Source: Streptomyces sp. CBMA29 (lineage in GTDB: Bacteria; Actinomycetota; Actinomycetes; Streptomycetales; Streptomycetaceae). From it: DNA of 64,000 nt. Where the stretch lies: contig NZ_MECL01000115.1 of assembly GCF_014596445.1 (NCBI RefSeq), forward strand, positions 31,674-95,673, given 5' to 3'. The notes under the pieces are model-generated. The model was not told the origin of the DNA. It ran no database searches and saw only the letters and a program-made list of their open reading frames with translations. Below, one piece after another: positions 54,271 through 62,601 of the stretch (the stretch's first letter is position 1; each line of letters begins with the position of its first letter). The position numbers and the translations under genes were made by a program.

Positions 54271-55320
54271 ATGCCGAGCACACACAGAAGAGCTGACAGG
54301 GCCGCAGCCCATCCCCCCGTACGGTCCCCGACCGGTCCCACGGTGTCGACTCGGTCGGAGCGCCGGATGGCGTCGGGTCACTGGCTGCTGGCCGCCCGCG
54401 CGGACGGGCCGAGGTTGTGCGGGCAGTGGGACGAGGAGGGCGCGCTGTGGCTGCGCCCGGGGGCGCTGTTCGCCGTCGCCGTGGTGACGGCCGAGGTGGT
54501 CCACGCCGCCGTGGAGCAGGACAGCCCGGAGGAAGCCTCGGCCGGCTTGGCCGCCCTGTTCATGGACGGGCCGGTGTACTTCGACCCGACTATGTTCGCC
54601 GGTCGCGGCGGATACGCGTTCCTCGTACCGGCGAGCGCCGGGCGCGGGTGGGCGCCGCGCGGGGTGGTGGTCTCCGGGGGTCGAGTGGAGGTGCTGGTGC
54701 CAGCGCCTGGGGTGTGCGAGCGGCAAGGGTCCAGGCCGTGGTGGCTGGTGGCTCCGGAGGGGCCAGGGCTGCTGTGCTCGCCGGACATGGTGGGCGCCGT
54801 CGCGGGCGCCGGCCTCGCGCGCCTGGCCGGTGTCGAAACGGACGAAGACCCGGAGGAGGTGCCGTCGGCCGCCGACAGCGATGTCGCATGGTCGTTGCTG
54901 GGCAGCGCGGACCCGGCCGCCCAGACGACCAGCGGTGAGCCCTTCTACTTGGTGCTGCTGTCGAGGACGCCAGAGTCCGCGCAGTGCGCGCGGCGCCTGG
55001 TGTCCTTCGCTGTCCGTACATGGGGGCTGGAAGAATTCGAGGATTCGGCGTGTCTCGTCGTAACCGAGCTGGTGTCCAATGCGGTGAATCACGCACGGCT
55101 GGAGTCCCTGCTCGTGAGAGTGGCCCTGGAGGGGCCGGGCGTGGTGGGGGTGTCCGTAGTGGACCGCTCGAAGAAGATGCCGCGCGCCCAGGAGACCGGC
55201 CCCGACGGGGAGTCAGGGCGCGGGCTGGTGCTGGTCGACTCGCTGAGCGGCGGCCGGTGGGGGGCGGACCCGCTGAACTGGGGCAAGAGGGTGTGGGCGC
55301 TGATCGGGAACGCGCCCTGA
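54271..55320 (+). CDS. HATPase regulator with unknown N-terminal domain
   Basis: 349 residues from ATG 54271; an ATG at 54367 has an equally good GGAG site and removes a disordered Arg/Pro leader. The C-terminal 130 residues are an HATPase_c_2 domain with N-box ELVSNAVNHA and G-box GRGLVLVDSLSGGRWG. The preceding 200 residues (hydrophobic, Gly/Val-rich beta-like) are not recognised. Such ATPases act as anti-sigma factors or partners of XRE regulators. It heads the rightward cluster and diverges from the XRE gene 190 bases away. Confidence 0.8.
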   Translation: MPSTHRRADRAAAHPPVRSPTGPTVSTRSERRMASGHWLLAARADGPRLCGQWDEEGALWLRPGALFAVAVVTAEVVHAAVEQDSPEEASAGLAALFMDGPVYFDPTMFAGRGGYAFLVPASAGRGWAPRGVVVSGGRVEVLVPAPGVCERQGSRPWWLVAPEGPGLLCSPDMVGAVAGAGLARLAGVETDEDPEEVPSAADSDVAWSLLGSADPAAQTTSGEPFYLVLLSRTPESAQCARRLVSFAVRTWGLEEFEDSACLVVTELVSNAVNHARLESLLVRVALEGPGVVGVSVVDRSKKMPRAQETGPDGESGRGLVLVDSLSGGRWGADPLNWGKRVWALIGNAP

Positions 55321-55409
55321 GCCACGCCACGGAACAGGTTCTGTACTTCGCCATCCTGGCCGCGCTGATAGGAGCCCTGTTCCTGGGCATCTTCGGCCGG
55401 CACATCTAG
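55293..55409 (+). CDS. Possible one-helix membrane microprotein
   Basis: 38 residues from GTG 55293, overlapping the 3' end of the HATPase gene in another frame. An AGAGG lies just upstream. The product has a charged N-terminus and one clear hydrophobic helix (LYFAILAALIGALFLGIF) followed by GRHI. The non-overlapping part is gene-like. The small size makes this tentative. Confidence 0.4.
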   Translation: MGADRERALSHATEQVLYFAILAALIGALFLGIFGRHI

Positions 55410-55543
55410 CTCCCACCCCGGCCCCGGCGTCCCCCTCATGGCGCCGTGGTGCCCCCCGTGTACCCGGGCCGGGGTGGGTCCGGGTCCGGCTGCCGCTGAG
55501 GGTCGGCGGCCGGACCTGCGAGAACAACGCGAAGGAGACGGCC

Positions 55544-55753
55544 ATGCCCCGGCCCCTGGTCGTCGGCGACTGCTGGCTCTGCGACCGGTCCGGCGTATCG
55601 GTGATGTTCCTCGGGCCGGTTCAGACGGACAGCGGCACCGCCCCGTTCGATGCCTGCGAGCCGTGCGTGCTGCGGCTGGAGGTACGCGTGTTCGCCTACA
55701 ACACCAGCGGGCCGGGGTCCCGGCCCGCAGACTTCCGCCCCTCGCGGCGCTGA
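55544..55753 (+). CDS. Small CxxC zinc-ribbon-like protein
   Basis: 69 residues. Two Cys pairs (CWLC at 10-13 and CEPC near 39-42) could hold one zinc ion. A perfect GAAGGAG site precedes the ATG at 55544. Function unknown. It lies in the rightward cluster, 59 bases before the NUDIX gene, and is probably co-transcribed with it. Confidence 0.7.
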   Translation: MPRPLVVGDCWLCDRSGVSVMFLGPVQTDSGTAPFDACEPCVLRLEVRVFAYNTSGPGSRPADFRPSRR

Positions 55754-55811
55754 CCGCTGGTCGACCGCGCGGAGCGGGTTCACCGCACCACTTGAGCCAA
55801 GGGAGAACGAG

Positions 55812-56327
55812 ATGCACACAGACACGGATCCGGCCCACCCCGGGCAGCGGCGGGTCGGCGGGTTATGGCTGATCATGCGGGATGACCGCGTGCTGGTGGT
55901 CAACCCGAACTACGACGACAAGACGGGCAAGTACCAGCTCGTCGGCGGCGGTGCTCGCCCGGACGAGCCCCCGCACGAGGCGGCTGTCCGTGAGGGCCTG
56001 GAGGAGATCGGGCTGCCCATGGTGCCGCACACGCTGCTGGTGACGGACTACATGCCGGCGAACCCGGACCGCGGCGCTGTAGAGGGCCTGAATTACGTGT
56101 GGTTGCACCGGCTCGGGCCGGACGAGAAAGTCACGCTCAACATGGGCCACGAGGCGCGCGGCGAGAAGCCAGAACTCGTGGACTTCAAGCTGCTGTCCGA
56201 CGGGGAACTGGACGAGCACTGCGCCCCGTATCAGGCGCGGCGGATCCGGGAGGCCATGGCCGCGGCGGCCGACCCGTCACGGCGCGGCTACCTGGTGCGC
56301 GGACGCCCCGTCGCCGAGGCCGAGTAG
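55812..56327 (+). CDS. NUDIX hydrolase
   Basis: 171 residues. The Nudix box is complete: GGGARPDEPPHEAAVREG followed by LEEIGL (GX5EX7REUXEEXGU). It would hydrolyse a nucleoside diphosphate linked to another group; the substrate is not readable. GGGAG precedes the ATG at 55812. Codon 18 (55863-55865) is TTA, the rare Leu codon read only by the bldA tRNA in streptomycetes, so translation should depend on development. It precedes the coupled kinase-dehydrogenase-HprK genes. Confidence 0.9.
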   Translation: MHTDTDPAHPGQRRVGGLWLIMRDDRVLVVNPNYDDKTGKYQLVGGGARPDEPPHEAAVREGLEEIGLPMVPHTLLVTDYMPANPDRGAVEGLNYVWLHRLGPDEKVTLNMGHEARGEKPELVDFKLLSDGELDEHCAPYQARRIREAMAAAADPSRRGYLVRGRPVAEAE

Positions 56328-56471
56328 CCGCGACCGGCCTCCAGGCCGACCGCACCGTCTGAACAGTCCGACCGCGAAGTGACGGCCGATCACCCTCGGC
56401 GCCTGACGCACCTGCCCCATGTTCTGCACCCCGAAGCGTGGCCATCACGCGATCCCACAAGGAGTCGGCCG

Positions 56472-57674
56472 GTGACAACTACCAGCGACAGCACGTCGGT
56501 TAACGCGGTGTTGCTGCGCACAGCAAGCGAACAGGCCATCGCCCGGGCCGCGGAAGACCTGTGGCCAGACAGGCATGTCGTCCTCGGCCCCCCGTGCCCG
56601 AGCGTTACGTCCTACGTCTGCCGGGTCACGGTGGACCAGGAGGAGGTCATCGCCAAGTACTCCTGGCTCGGCCTGTCCCTGGTGTCCATCCTGCGGGGGG
56701 CCGGGGGGTCGTGGGACAAGGTCCAGGCGGCGCAGGCCGCGTACGTCCAGAGCACCGAGCTGCTGACGACGCGGGAGGCCCAGAACCTGGCGTTCCTCCG
56801 CAAGCTCGGGCGGCTGCGTGTGTGCGACACGGCCGGGGTGCACGGCGGGGTGCTATTCACCCGCCCCGCGCCCGGTGTGGCGCTGGCGGACGTACTGGCC
56901 GCCCGCCCGGGAGAGACGGGGGCGTTCCTCACCTCCGTCCTCGTAGCGGTCGGGGAGTTGCACAGCACGGCCGGGGCGACGTGCTTGCGCGAGGTGGCCC
57001 CGATCAGGGAGCGCGCCATCGAGGGAGTGTTCCGCCGCAAGTTCAACGGGCTGAGCGCCACGGCGTATCTGCGGGCGCTCGGCCGGGACAGCGGGTTGCC
57101 GGAGGCCAAGCGCCTGGAGGTCATCGAGCTGGTTCAGACCGCCGTGGGTCGGCTTCTGCGGCTGGCCGACGCGATCTCGTCCCGCCGGGACACGATGGTG
57201 TTCGGCGACCTCAAGCCGGAACACGTCTTCCTGGACGGCCACCGCCTCACCTTCATCGACCCGGCCGTGCAGTCGTCGGCCGGCCCGCAGCCGGACGTGG
57301 CCAAGCTCGCCGGGCGGTCCCTGCTCCTGGCGTTGGGCCACCCCCAGCGGGACGCCGGGCGGCAGATCGTGCACGGGGCGGCGTCCGCGCTCACGCGGCA
57401 CGTTGCCGGGCTTCCGGCAAGCGGGCGGGCCGCGTACCTGCGGGAAGTCATGGTGCTGTGGCTCATGGACACCGTGAACATCCTGACGACGTGTCTCAGC
57501 TCCCCGCCTGGGCTGCCGCTGGCACCCCATCAGGCGGCGTTGGTCGTCCAGGCCCGTACGGTCGCAGGCTTGGTGGGGCGGGTGAGCGCCCTCCTCGTCG
57601 GCTCGACGGCCGGGCTCCGGCTGCTGGACGCCGTGTTCTCCGAGGTGGAGCACGCGGCCGGGAGCTACCGGTGA
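56472..57674 (+). CDS. APH/choline-kinase-like phosphotransferase
   Basis: 400 residues. The catalytic loop is MVFGDLKPEHVFLDG: the catalytic Asp is present, with His where most family members have the metal-binding Asn. FIDPA follows as the DFG-like motif. An ATP-binding Lys is likely in VIAKYSW. The family phosphorylates small hydroxylated molecules, including sugars, homoserine and aminoglycosides; there is no signature for antibiotic resistance here. GGAG precedes the GTG at 56472. Its stop overlaps the dehydrogenase start (GTGA). Confidence 0.82.
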   Translation: MTTTSDSTSVNAVLLRTASEQAIARAAEDLWPDRHVVLGPPCPSVTSYVCRVTVDQEEVIAKYSWLGLSLVSILRGAGGSWDKVQAAQAAYVQSTELLTTREAQNLAFLRKLGRLRVCDTAGVHGGVLFTRPAPGVALADVLAARPGETGAFLTSVLVAVGELHSTAGATCLREVAPIRERAIEGVFRRKFNGLSATAYLRALGRDSGLPEAKRLEVIELVQTAVGRLLRLADAISSRRDTMVFGDLKPEHVFLDGHRLTFIDPAVQSSAGPQPDVAKLAGRSLLLALGHPQRDAGRQIVHGAASALTRHVAGLPASGRAAYLREVMVLWLMDTVNILTTCLSSPPGLPLAPHQAALVVQARTVAGLVGRVSALLVGSTAGLRLLDAVFSEVEHAAGSYR

Positions 57675-58576
57675 GCGCCCCGGTGGTGGGCATCGTCGGG
57701 GCCGGTGCGGTTGGGCAGACCCTCGCGGCCGCTCTGGTCGTCGACGGATTACCTGGTCGGCTGGCGGTCGTGTCCCGGCGCCCGGACCAGGTGCGGGGGC
57801 TGGTCGCGGACCTCCAGGACCTCGCGCACGCCACCCGCTCCCGCTCGATCGTTCAAGTCGGCGACGTCGCCGACCTCCGCCGCTGCGACGCGGTGGTGGT
57901 GGCCCTGCGTACGGACTTCACGAACACGGCCGCCCGGGACATCAGGCGCGGAGGGGCGGCGGCGAACGCCCCGGCGGTCGGTGCCCTGGCGCGGGAGCTG
58001 CGCGGGTACTGGGGGACCGTCCTGGTCGTAACGAACCCGGTTGACCTGATGGCCCGTCGCTTCGCGGAGGAGTCCGGCTGTGAGCGGGTGTTCGGGATCG
58101 GGTCGAATTTGGACTCGACCCGATACCGGCTGCTGCTGGCCGAGCACGCCCAGGTGCCCCCGGAATCCGTGAGCGGCCATGTGATTGGCGAGCACGGCGA
58201 TCGGGCGGTGATCTGTGTGTCCACGACGACCGTGGACGGTTGCCCGGTGGCAGTGCCGGTGCGCTCGGTCGTGGAAGACCTTCAGCAGCGGCCGGCGCTC
58301 ATCCGCGACGGCATCGGCCGCACCCGCAACGGCCCGGCCGGTGCCGTGCTGTCCACCCTCCTCAAGGCCCTTGGCCTCGTCGACGGCGTCGAGGAGTTGT
58401 CCGTCCCGTACGGGGACGTCTACCTCGGAATCCCGATGTCGTTCACCGCAGGTGCGGCCGTACCGTGCCTGCCTCAGCTCACCCGTTCCGAGCGCTGGCG
58501 TCTGGATGCTGCGGCCAGCAGCCTCCGCGACGCCTACGCGCACCTGCCTGCCCCTACCGAGAGGATCGCTTCATGA
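57671..58576 (+). CDS. L-lactate/malate dehydrogenase family protein
   Basis: 301 residues. NAD loop GIVGAGAVGQTLA; NPVDLMARR; GSNLDSTRYR with the substrate-binding Arg and Asp; and catalytic His in VIGEHGD. The active-site loop (ALRTDFTNTAARDIRRGG) does not match the usual LDH or MDH specificity pattern, so the 2-hydroxyacid used is uncertain. Codon 27 (57749-57751) is TTA. The gene overlaps its upstream kinase and downstream HprK genes by 4 bases each, so the three are made together. It is too divergent and misplaced to be the housekeeping mdh. Confidence 0.85.
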   Translation: MSAPVVGIVGAGAVGQTLAAALVVDGLPGRLAVVSRRPDQVRGLVADLQDLAHATRSRSIVQVGDVADLRRCDAVVVALRTDFTNTAARDIRRGGAAANAPAVGALARELRGYWGTVLVVTNPVDLMARRFAEESGCERVFGIGSNLDSTRYRLLLAEHAQVPPESVSGHVIGEHGDRAVICVSTTTVDGCPVAVPVRSVVEDLQQRPALIRDGIGRTRNGPAGAVLSTLLKALGLVDGVEELSVPYGDVYLGIPMSFTAGAAVPCLPQLTRSERWRLDAAASSLRDAYAHLPAPTERIAS

Positions 58577-59706
58577 TCACTGCTACCCGACTCGATGCCG
58601 CCGCGGCGGCCGTCACCGTGCTGAGCAACCGGGCGGAGGTGACGGACTGGGCGCTGCGGTACTTCGGCCCGTGGTGGAACGCTACGTCGGTGGACGCGGC
58701 CTCGGTGTGCGCGGAGCACGTGGTCGTCGCGGAGGTGGACGCCGAAGCCTTCGAGACAATCACCCTCCTGGTCCAGGACGGCCGCTCCACGGAGACGGTG
58801 GACTACGCCAAGCACCCGCTGCTGGTGGCCCGGGACGGCGAGGACATCATCGCCACGTCGCCGACCGAGGGCATCGCCTACCGCAGTACACCGGCCTCCG
58901 GGAAGATGGTGCTCGCCGGTACCGAGGTGGAGCCGCTGGCGCTTGCCGCCGCGCGGCTGGCGCGGGAGGCGATCCGGGGCCAGCTCCTGCGCGACGGGTG
59001 GGCCGTGCTCCACTCCTCGGCGGTCGTACGGCCGGACAACGGGGCGACGCTGCTCACCTTCGGCGACAAGGGGTCCGGCAAGACCACCACGGCGCTGCTG
59101 CTCGCCTCGCACGGCTGGCAACTCCTCGCCAATGACCGCGTGCTGGTGCGCCCGACCGGGGAGCGGGACGTGGAGGTCGTGCCCTGGCCGTCCGCTGCCG
59201 CGCTCGGCCTGGGGCTGATGCACTCCCTCGGCTGGGACGAGAAAGCGCGGGAGCATCTGCGGGGCGGGGGCAGCTTCCACCCCACGCAGCACGACTCCGT
59301 GACGGAGGCTCTGCTCGCCGGTGACCACACGCCGCTGTGGGAGAACGCGCGGCGGGAGCGGAAGGTCCAGGTATTCCCGGACCAGTTCCCCGGCCTGTTC
59401 GACGTGCCGCTGGCCATCGGCGGCCGGGCCGCCGGCCTCCTCTTCCCCCAGGTCGATCCCGACGCGGAGCCGGACGTGGTGGACGGCACCCGCACGCTGG
59501 GTGAACGCGACTTCATGTCGGAGGCGACGGAGGACCGGTACCCGGATGTCTTCGGGCAGGCGCAGGGCGTGGACGGCGGGGGCCGGGAAAGCGCGCGCAC
59601 CGAGGTGGCCGCCCGTCTCGCGGAACTGCCGCACCGCGCGGTCCGACTGAGCCACGACGTGCCGACGAGCGCTGCCGTGCTGTGCAAGGTCGCGGACGCG
59701 ATCTGA
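58573..59706 (+). CDS. HPr-kinase-like P-loop protein
   Basis: 377 residues. The C-terminal two thirds have a Walker A motif FGDKGSGKTTTALLLASHGW and the LLANDRVLV strand with the acidic residue seen in HPr-kinase/phosphorylase folds. The N-terminal 150 residues are different from canonical HprK. Stand-alone actinobacterial relatives occur with RiPP and other small-molecule genes, where some phosphorylate peptides or metabolites. No HPr gene or sugar PTS is nearby. The ATG overlaps the dehydrogenase stop. It ends the cluster. Confidence 0.8.
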   Translation: MITATRLDAAAAAVTVLSNRAEVTDWALRYFGPWWNATSVDAASVCAEHVVVAEVDAEAFETITLLVQDGRSTETVDYAKHPLLVARDGEDIIATSPTEGIAYRSTPASGKMVLAGTEVEPLALAAARLAREAIRGQLLRDGWAVLHSSAVVRPDNGATLLTFGDKGSGKTTTALLLASHGWQLLANDRVLVRPTGERDVEVVPWPSAAALGLGLMHSLGWDEKAREHLRGGGSFHPTQHDSVTEALLAGDHTPLWENARRERKVQVFPDQFPGLFDVPLAIGGRAAGLLFPQVDPDAEPDVVDGTRTLGERDFMSEATEDRYPDVFGQAQGVDGGGRESARTEVAARLAELPHRAVRLSHDVPTSAAVLCKVADAI

Positions 59707-59741
59707 ACCACACCGTACCCGCCCGACCTGAACACCCAGTC

Positions 59742-59774
59742 GCGCCGCCCGCTGTCCGCGGCAGTGGGCGGCGC
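59742..59774. terminator. Bidirectional terminator-like hairpin
   Basis: GCGCCGCCC and its complement form a 9-bp stem, extended by a CTG/CAG pair in the loop, between the convergent HprK-like and relaxase genes. Confidence 0.6.
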
Positions 59775-59792
59775 CGTTGGGGACTTGGCGCT

Positions 59793-61523
59793 TCAGCGCT
59801 TGCGGGGCTGCCGAGGATCGGCAGCCGGACTGGTGGTCACCGTGGGCTGCAGGGTGTGGGGCAGGCTTACTGCGGCTGGGGAGCGCAGGCGGGCGGCCTC
59901 AGCTCGGGGGTTGGGCGCGGGGTTGCGGCTGGTGTGTTGGATCCGGCCGAGGAGGACTTTGGCGGGCATTCGGGCTGAGTCGAGTTCGCGGCGTGCGGCT
60001 GCTTCGGTGAGGAGGGTGCGGGGGTGGTGGCCGGCGGCGTGTGCGTCAGCCAAGACGGTTGCCAAGGCTGGCCAGTTGGGGTCGGTGAGGATGCGGTCGG
60101 CGTGGTCGGGGGCGGCGGAACGGACCGCCCCGGCGAGGGCGTGGTTCACCTCCAAGGTGGGTTGGCGATGGGCGAGCGCGGCGAACTCCTCGGCGGCTGT
60201 CTGGTCGTAGGCGGCCTGTAGATGGGTTGCGGTGGTGCGGGCGGCTTCGGCTTGTTGCTGGTGGCCTTGGGCCTGGTGCCAGCGTGAGGCCAGGATCGCC
60301 GACCAGACCAGGGCGGTGAGCAGGACGGCGAAGGCGCTGCCGTCGGGTCCGTCGCCGGCGTGGACGATGTCGCGTGCCGCCTGGCGCAGTCCTGCGGCGG
60401 TGTGGTGGTCGGCGCGGATGCGGGAGCGCTGGGCGCGGGCGAACTCCCTGCTGGCGGTGCGCAGCTGGTCCCGTAGCTCGGCCGGTCCGGCCTGGGCTGT
60501 GGCGTCGATGAGTTCGCCGAGGGCGGTGATCTGCGCCTGGGCCTCCTGCCCCGTACTCCGGCTGCCCCCGCTCCCGACGTCGGCGAGGTGGTCGTGGAGG
60601 ATGTCGAGGGCGTCGGTGGCGCGCTGCCAACTGGTGCTGGGCCGGTTGCGGCGTGCCGTCGGGTACTCCTCGGGCTGCCCGGCGTCGAGGCGGGCTTGGA
60701 GCTTGGGCAGGGACAGGTCGGGGGCGATCTTGCTCCCGGAGATGTAGACCTGCTCGCCGTTGGCCTTCACATCGCCAGGGCGGCCGACGCTGTAGCCCAG
60801 GAGGTCGCCGGAGGGGTAGCGGCGGACCTTGACCTCGACGCCATCGGCCTCAAGGTAGGCGAGAAGTTCCTCCGCACTGGCGGCGTGCGGGATGGCAGCC
60901 CGGATGCGTTCCTGGAGCCACGCGCGGCTGGTCTGTTCCCAGCCGAGGCGGTCGGCCTTGTGCATCTCGGCCTGGGTGGGGCGGCGGTCGCCGGTCCGGT
61001 CGCCGGGCGCGATCTGGTGGAGGCCGAGTTCGGTCTCGATCAGGCGGGCTTCGGCCTGGGCGCGCATGCCGCAGTTGTGGAGTTTGGGGCGGCGGCCGTC
61101 TTCGCGGACGGTGGTGGCGAGGATGTGGATGTGGTCGTCCGCGTGGCGCACGGCGATCCACCGGCAGGCGAGCGGGTCACGGTCGGGGGCGATGCCGGCG
61201 GCGTGGACGATACGGCGGGCGATCTCGCCCCATTCGGCGTCGGACAGGTGCTGGTCGCCGGGGGCGGTGCGGACGGGGCAGTGCCAGACGTGGTCGGTGA
61301 CCTTCTTGCCGAAGCCTTCGTTGCGGAGCTTGACGGGGGCGTCGAGGATCCGGCCGAGCTGGGTGAGGGTGGCGTCCTGGTCGCGGCCGGGGTCGGGCAG
61401 GCCGCGCGGGCTGAAGGACGCCACGATGCGCGGATCGAGATGTTCGTCGTGTCGGCCGGGGCCGTAGAGGTAGGCGAGCAGTCCTCGGGTGTTGCCGCCG
61501 GGCTTCTTGACAGAGGGGATCAC
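59793..61523 (-). CDS. MobA/VirD2-like relaxase
   Basis: 576 residues. The N-terminal relaxase domain has the metal-binding His cluster RHADDHIHILAT near residue 125 and WHCPVRT ahead of it; the C-terminal half is helical and Ala/Arg-rich. It should nick the transfer origin and lead single-stranded DNA transfer. The GTG at 61523 overlaps the MobC stop by 4 bases, so MobC and relaxase are coupled. This is unlike the FtsK-type double-stranded transfer typical of many streptomycete elements. Confidence 0.88.
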   Translation of the reverse strand: MIPSVKKPGGNTRGLLAYLYGPGRHDEHLDPRIVASFSPRGLPDPGRDQDATLTQLGRILDAPVKLRNEGFGKKVTDHVWHCPVRTAPGDQHLSDAEWGEIARRIVHAAGIAPDRDPLACRWIAVRHADDHIHILATTVREDGRRPKLHNCGMRAQAEARLIETELGLHQIAPGDRTGDRRPTQAEMHKADRLGWEQTSRAWLQERIRAAIPHAASAEELLAYLEADGVEVKVRRYPSGDLLGYSVGRPGDVKANGEQVYISGSKIAPDLSLPKLQARLDAGQPEEYPTARRNRPSTSWQRATDALDILHDHLADVGSGGSRSTGQEAQAQITALGELIDATAQAGPAELRDQLRTASREFARAQRSRIRADHHTAAGLRQAARDIVHAGDGPDGSAFAVLLTALVWSAILASRWHQAQGHQQQAEAARTTATHLQAAYDQTAAEEFAALAHRQPTLEVNHALAGAVRSAAPDHADRILTDPNWPALATVLADAHAAGHHPRTLLTEAAARRELDSARMPAKVLLGRIQHTSRNPAPNPRAEAARLRSPAAVSLPHTLQPTVTTSPAADPRQPRKR

Positions 61524-62395
61524 AGGCTCTCTCCGTCCGTCGGCTCGGTGGGGAGGAGGAGGGCGCGGGCGATGTGGGTGAGCAGGCGGTCGAGGTGCTC
61601 CAGGCGTTCGCGGATGTCCGGTTCGATGCGGTCGTCGCGGTGCAGCACGTAGACCATCTGGTTGATGTTGACGCCGATGCGGTTGATCTCCCAGCGGATC
61701 TTCGCGCGGAACTCTTGCACCGCTTGCCGGTCGGTGTGCAGGGGCAGGTCGACGGTGAACGCGCCCCGGATGAACGCCAGCGCGATATCCGCCAGGTAGC
61801 CGGAGATCGTGTCCCCGTAGCCGTGGCGCTCGGCGGCGGACAGCAGCTCGGCGTGCTCGGACTCGGTGAAGCCGACCGGCCCGACGCGCAGCTTGCGGCG
61901 CTTGCCGTTGAACCTGCGGATCTTGCCCTTGGGCATGACCTGGGCCTGAGGGTGGTTCGGCAGCGGTGGCACGTCGAGTGCGGGGACCTTGTCGTGGACG
62001 AACGCGGCGACCGTCTCACGGACCTCGCCGTCGCTGTCGAGCCTGGCAGCCTTGGCGGCCGGGCCGGGGGTGCTGGGCGGCATGGTGCGGGGGCGCTCGC
62101 CGGCGTGTGCGGCGGCGAGGACGGCGCGCTGTACGGCGTCGAGTGCGTCCGTGTCGGGGCCGCTTGCGGCGCCTGCTTCTCCGTCCGGTGCGCCCTCGCG
62201 CCGGGCCTCCTCCGCCACCCCCGGGGCGGAGGACCCCAGACTCCGGCCAACAGTCGGAGACTGGGTACAACTGGCTCCGCCAGGAGCCGTGTTGTTGAAG
62301 GCCCGCCGCCACAGACCGGTCAGTTTACGGGTCTTTACGGCAGGCTCACGGCCTTCCTCGGTGTCGTCCTGCTCGGGGCGCTTATCGGATTTCAC
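61520..62395 (-). CDS. MobC-like mobilisation accessory protein
   Basis: 291 residues. The C-terminal 110 residues (FTESEHAELLSAAERHGYGD to INQMVYVLHRDD) match MobC/ribbon-helix-helix relaxosome proteins, with the GVNINQ motif. The N-terminal half is charged and low complexity. GTG 62395 has GGAGAG upstream and is preferred to the ATG at 62464. It helps the relaxase bind the transfer origin, which should be near. Confidence 0.82.
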   Translation of the reverse strand: MKSDKRPEQDDTEEGREPAVKTRKLTGLWRRAFNNTAPGGASCTQSPTVGRSLGSSAPGVAEEARREGAPDGEAGAASGPDTDALDAVQRAVLAAAHAGERPRTMPPSTPGPAAKAARLDSDGEVRETVAAFVHDKVPALDVPPLPNHPQAQVMPKGKIRRFNGKRRKLRVGPVGFTESEHAELLSAAERHGYGDTISGYLADIALAFIRGAFTVDLPLHTDRQAVQEFRAKIRWEINRIGVNINQMVYVLHRDDRIEPDIRERLEHLDRLLTHIARALLLPTEPTDGESL

Positions 62396-62601
62396 GGTGC
62401 TCTCCGGTAGGGCGTTCTTGGTGTGGTGGATGACGGAGCGGGTCCTCTCGCTTGTGCTGGTCATGGTTGGGGCGGGTGGCGGTTTCGCCGATCCGGGTTC
62501 ACGGTGTACGGGAAGCCGGGCCGGATGTGCGGAAGTCCCATAGGGAGTTCCGCACATCCGGATCGCGGGTATGCGCGAGCGGCCAGTCGCGCGAAAGTTG
62601 A

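Noticed and set aside
56472..57674. Aminoglycoside resistance gene
   Set aside because: The fold is APH-like, but the loop has His for the usual Asn and the gene is coupled to a dehydrogenase and HprK-like gene; nothing points to an antibiotic substrate.
57671..58576. Housekeeping malate dehydrogenase
   Set aside because: The active-site loop departs from both the LDH and MDH patterns, and the gene sits inside a mobile-island cluster with a TTA codon.
58573..59706. Lasso-peptide kinase
   Set aside because: No lasso cyclase, protease or precursor gene is nearby, so a RiPP assignment is unsupported.
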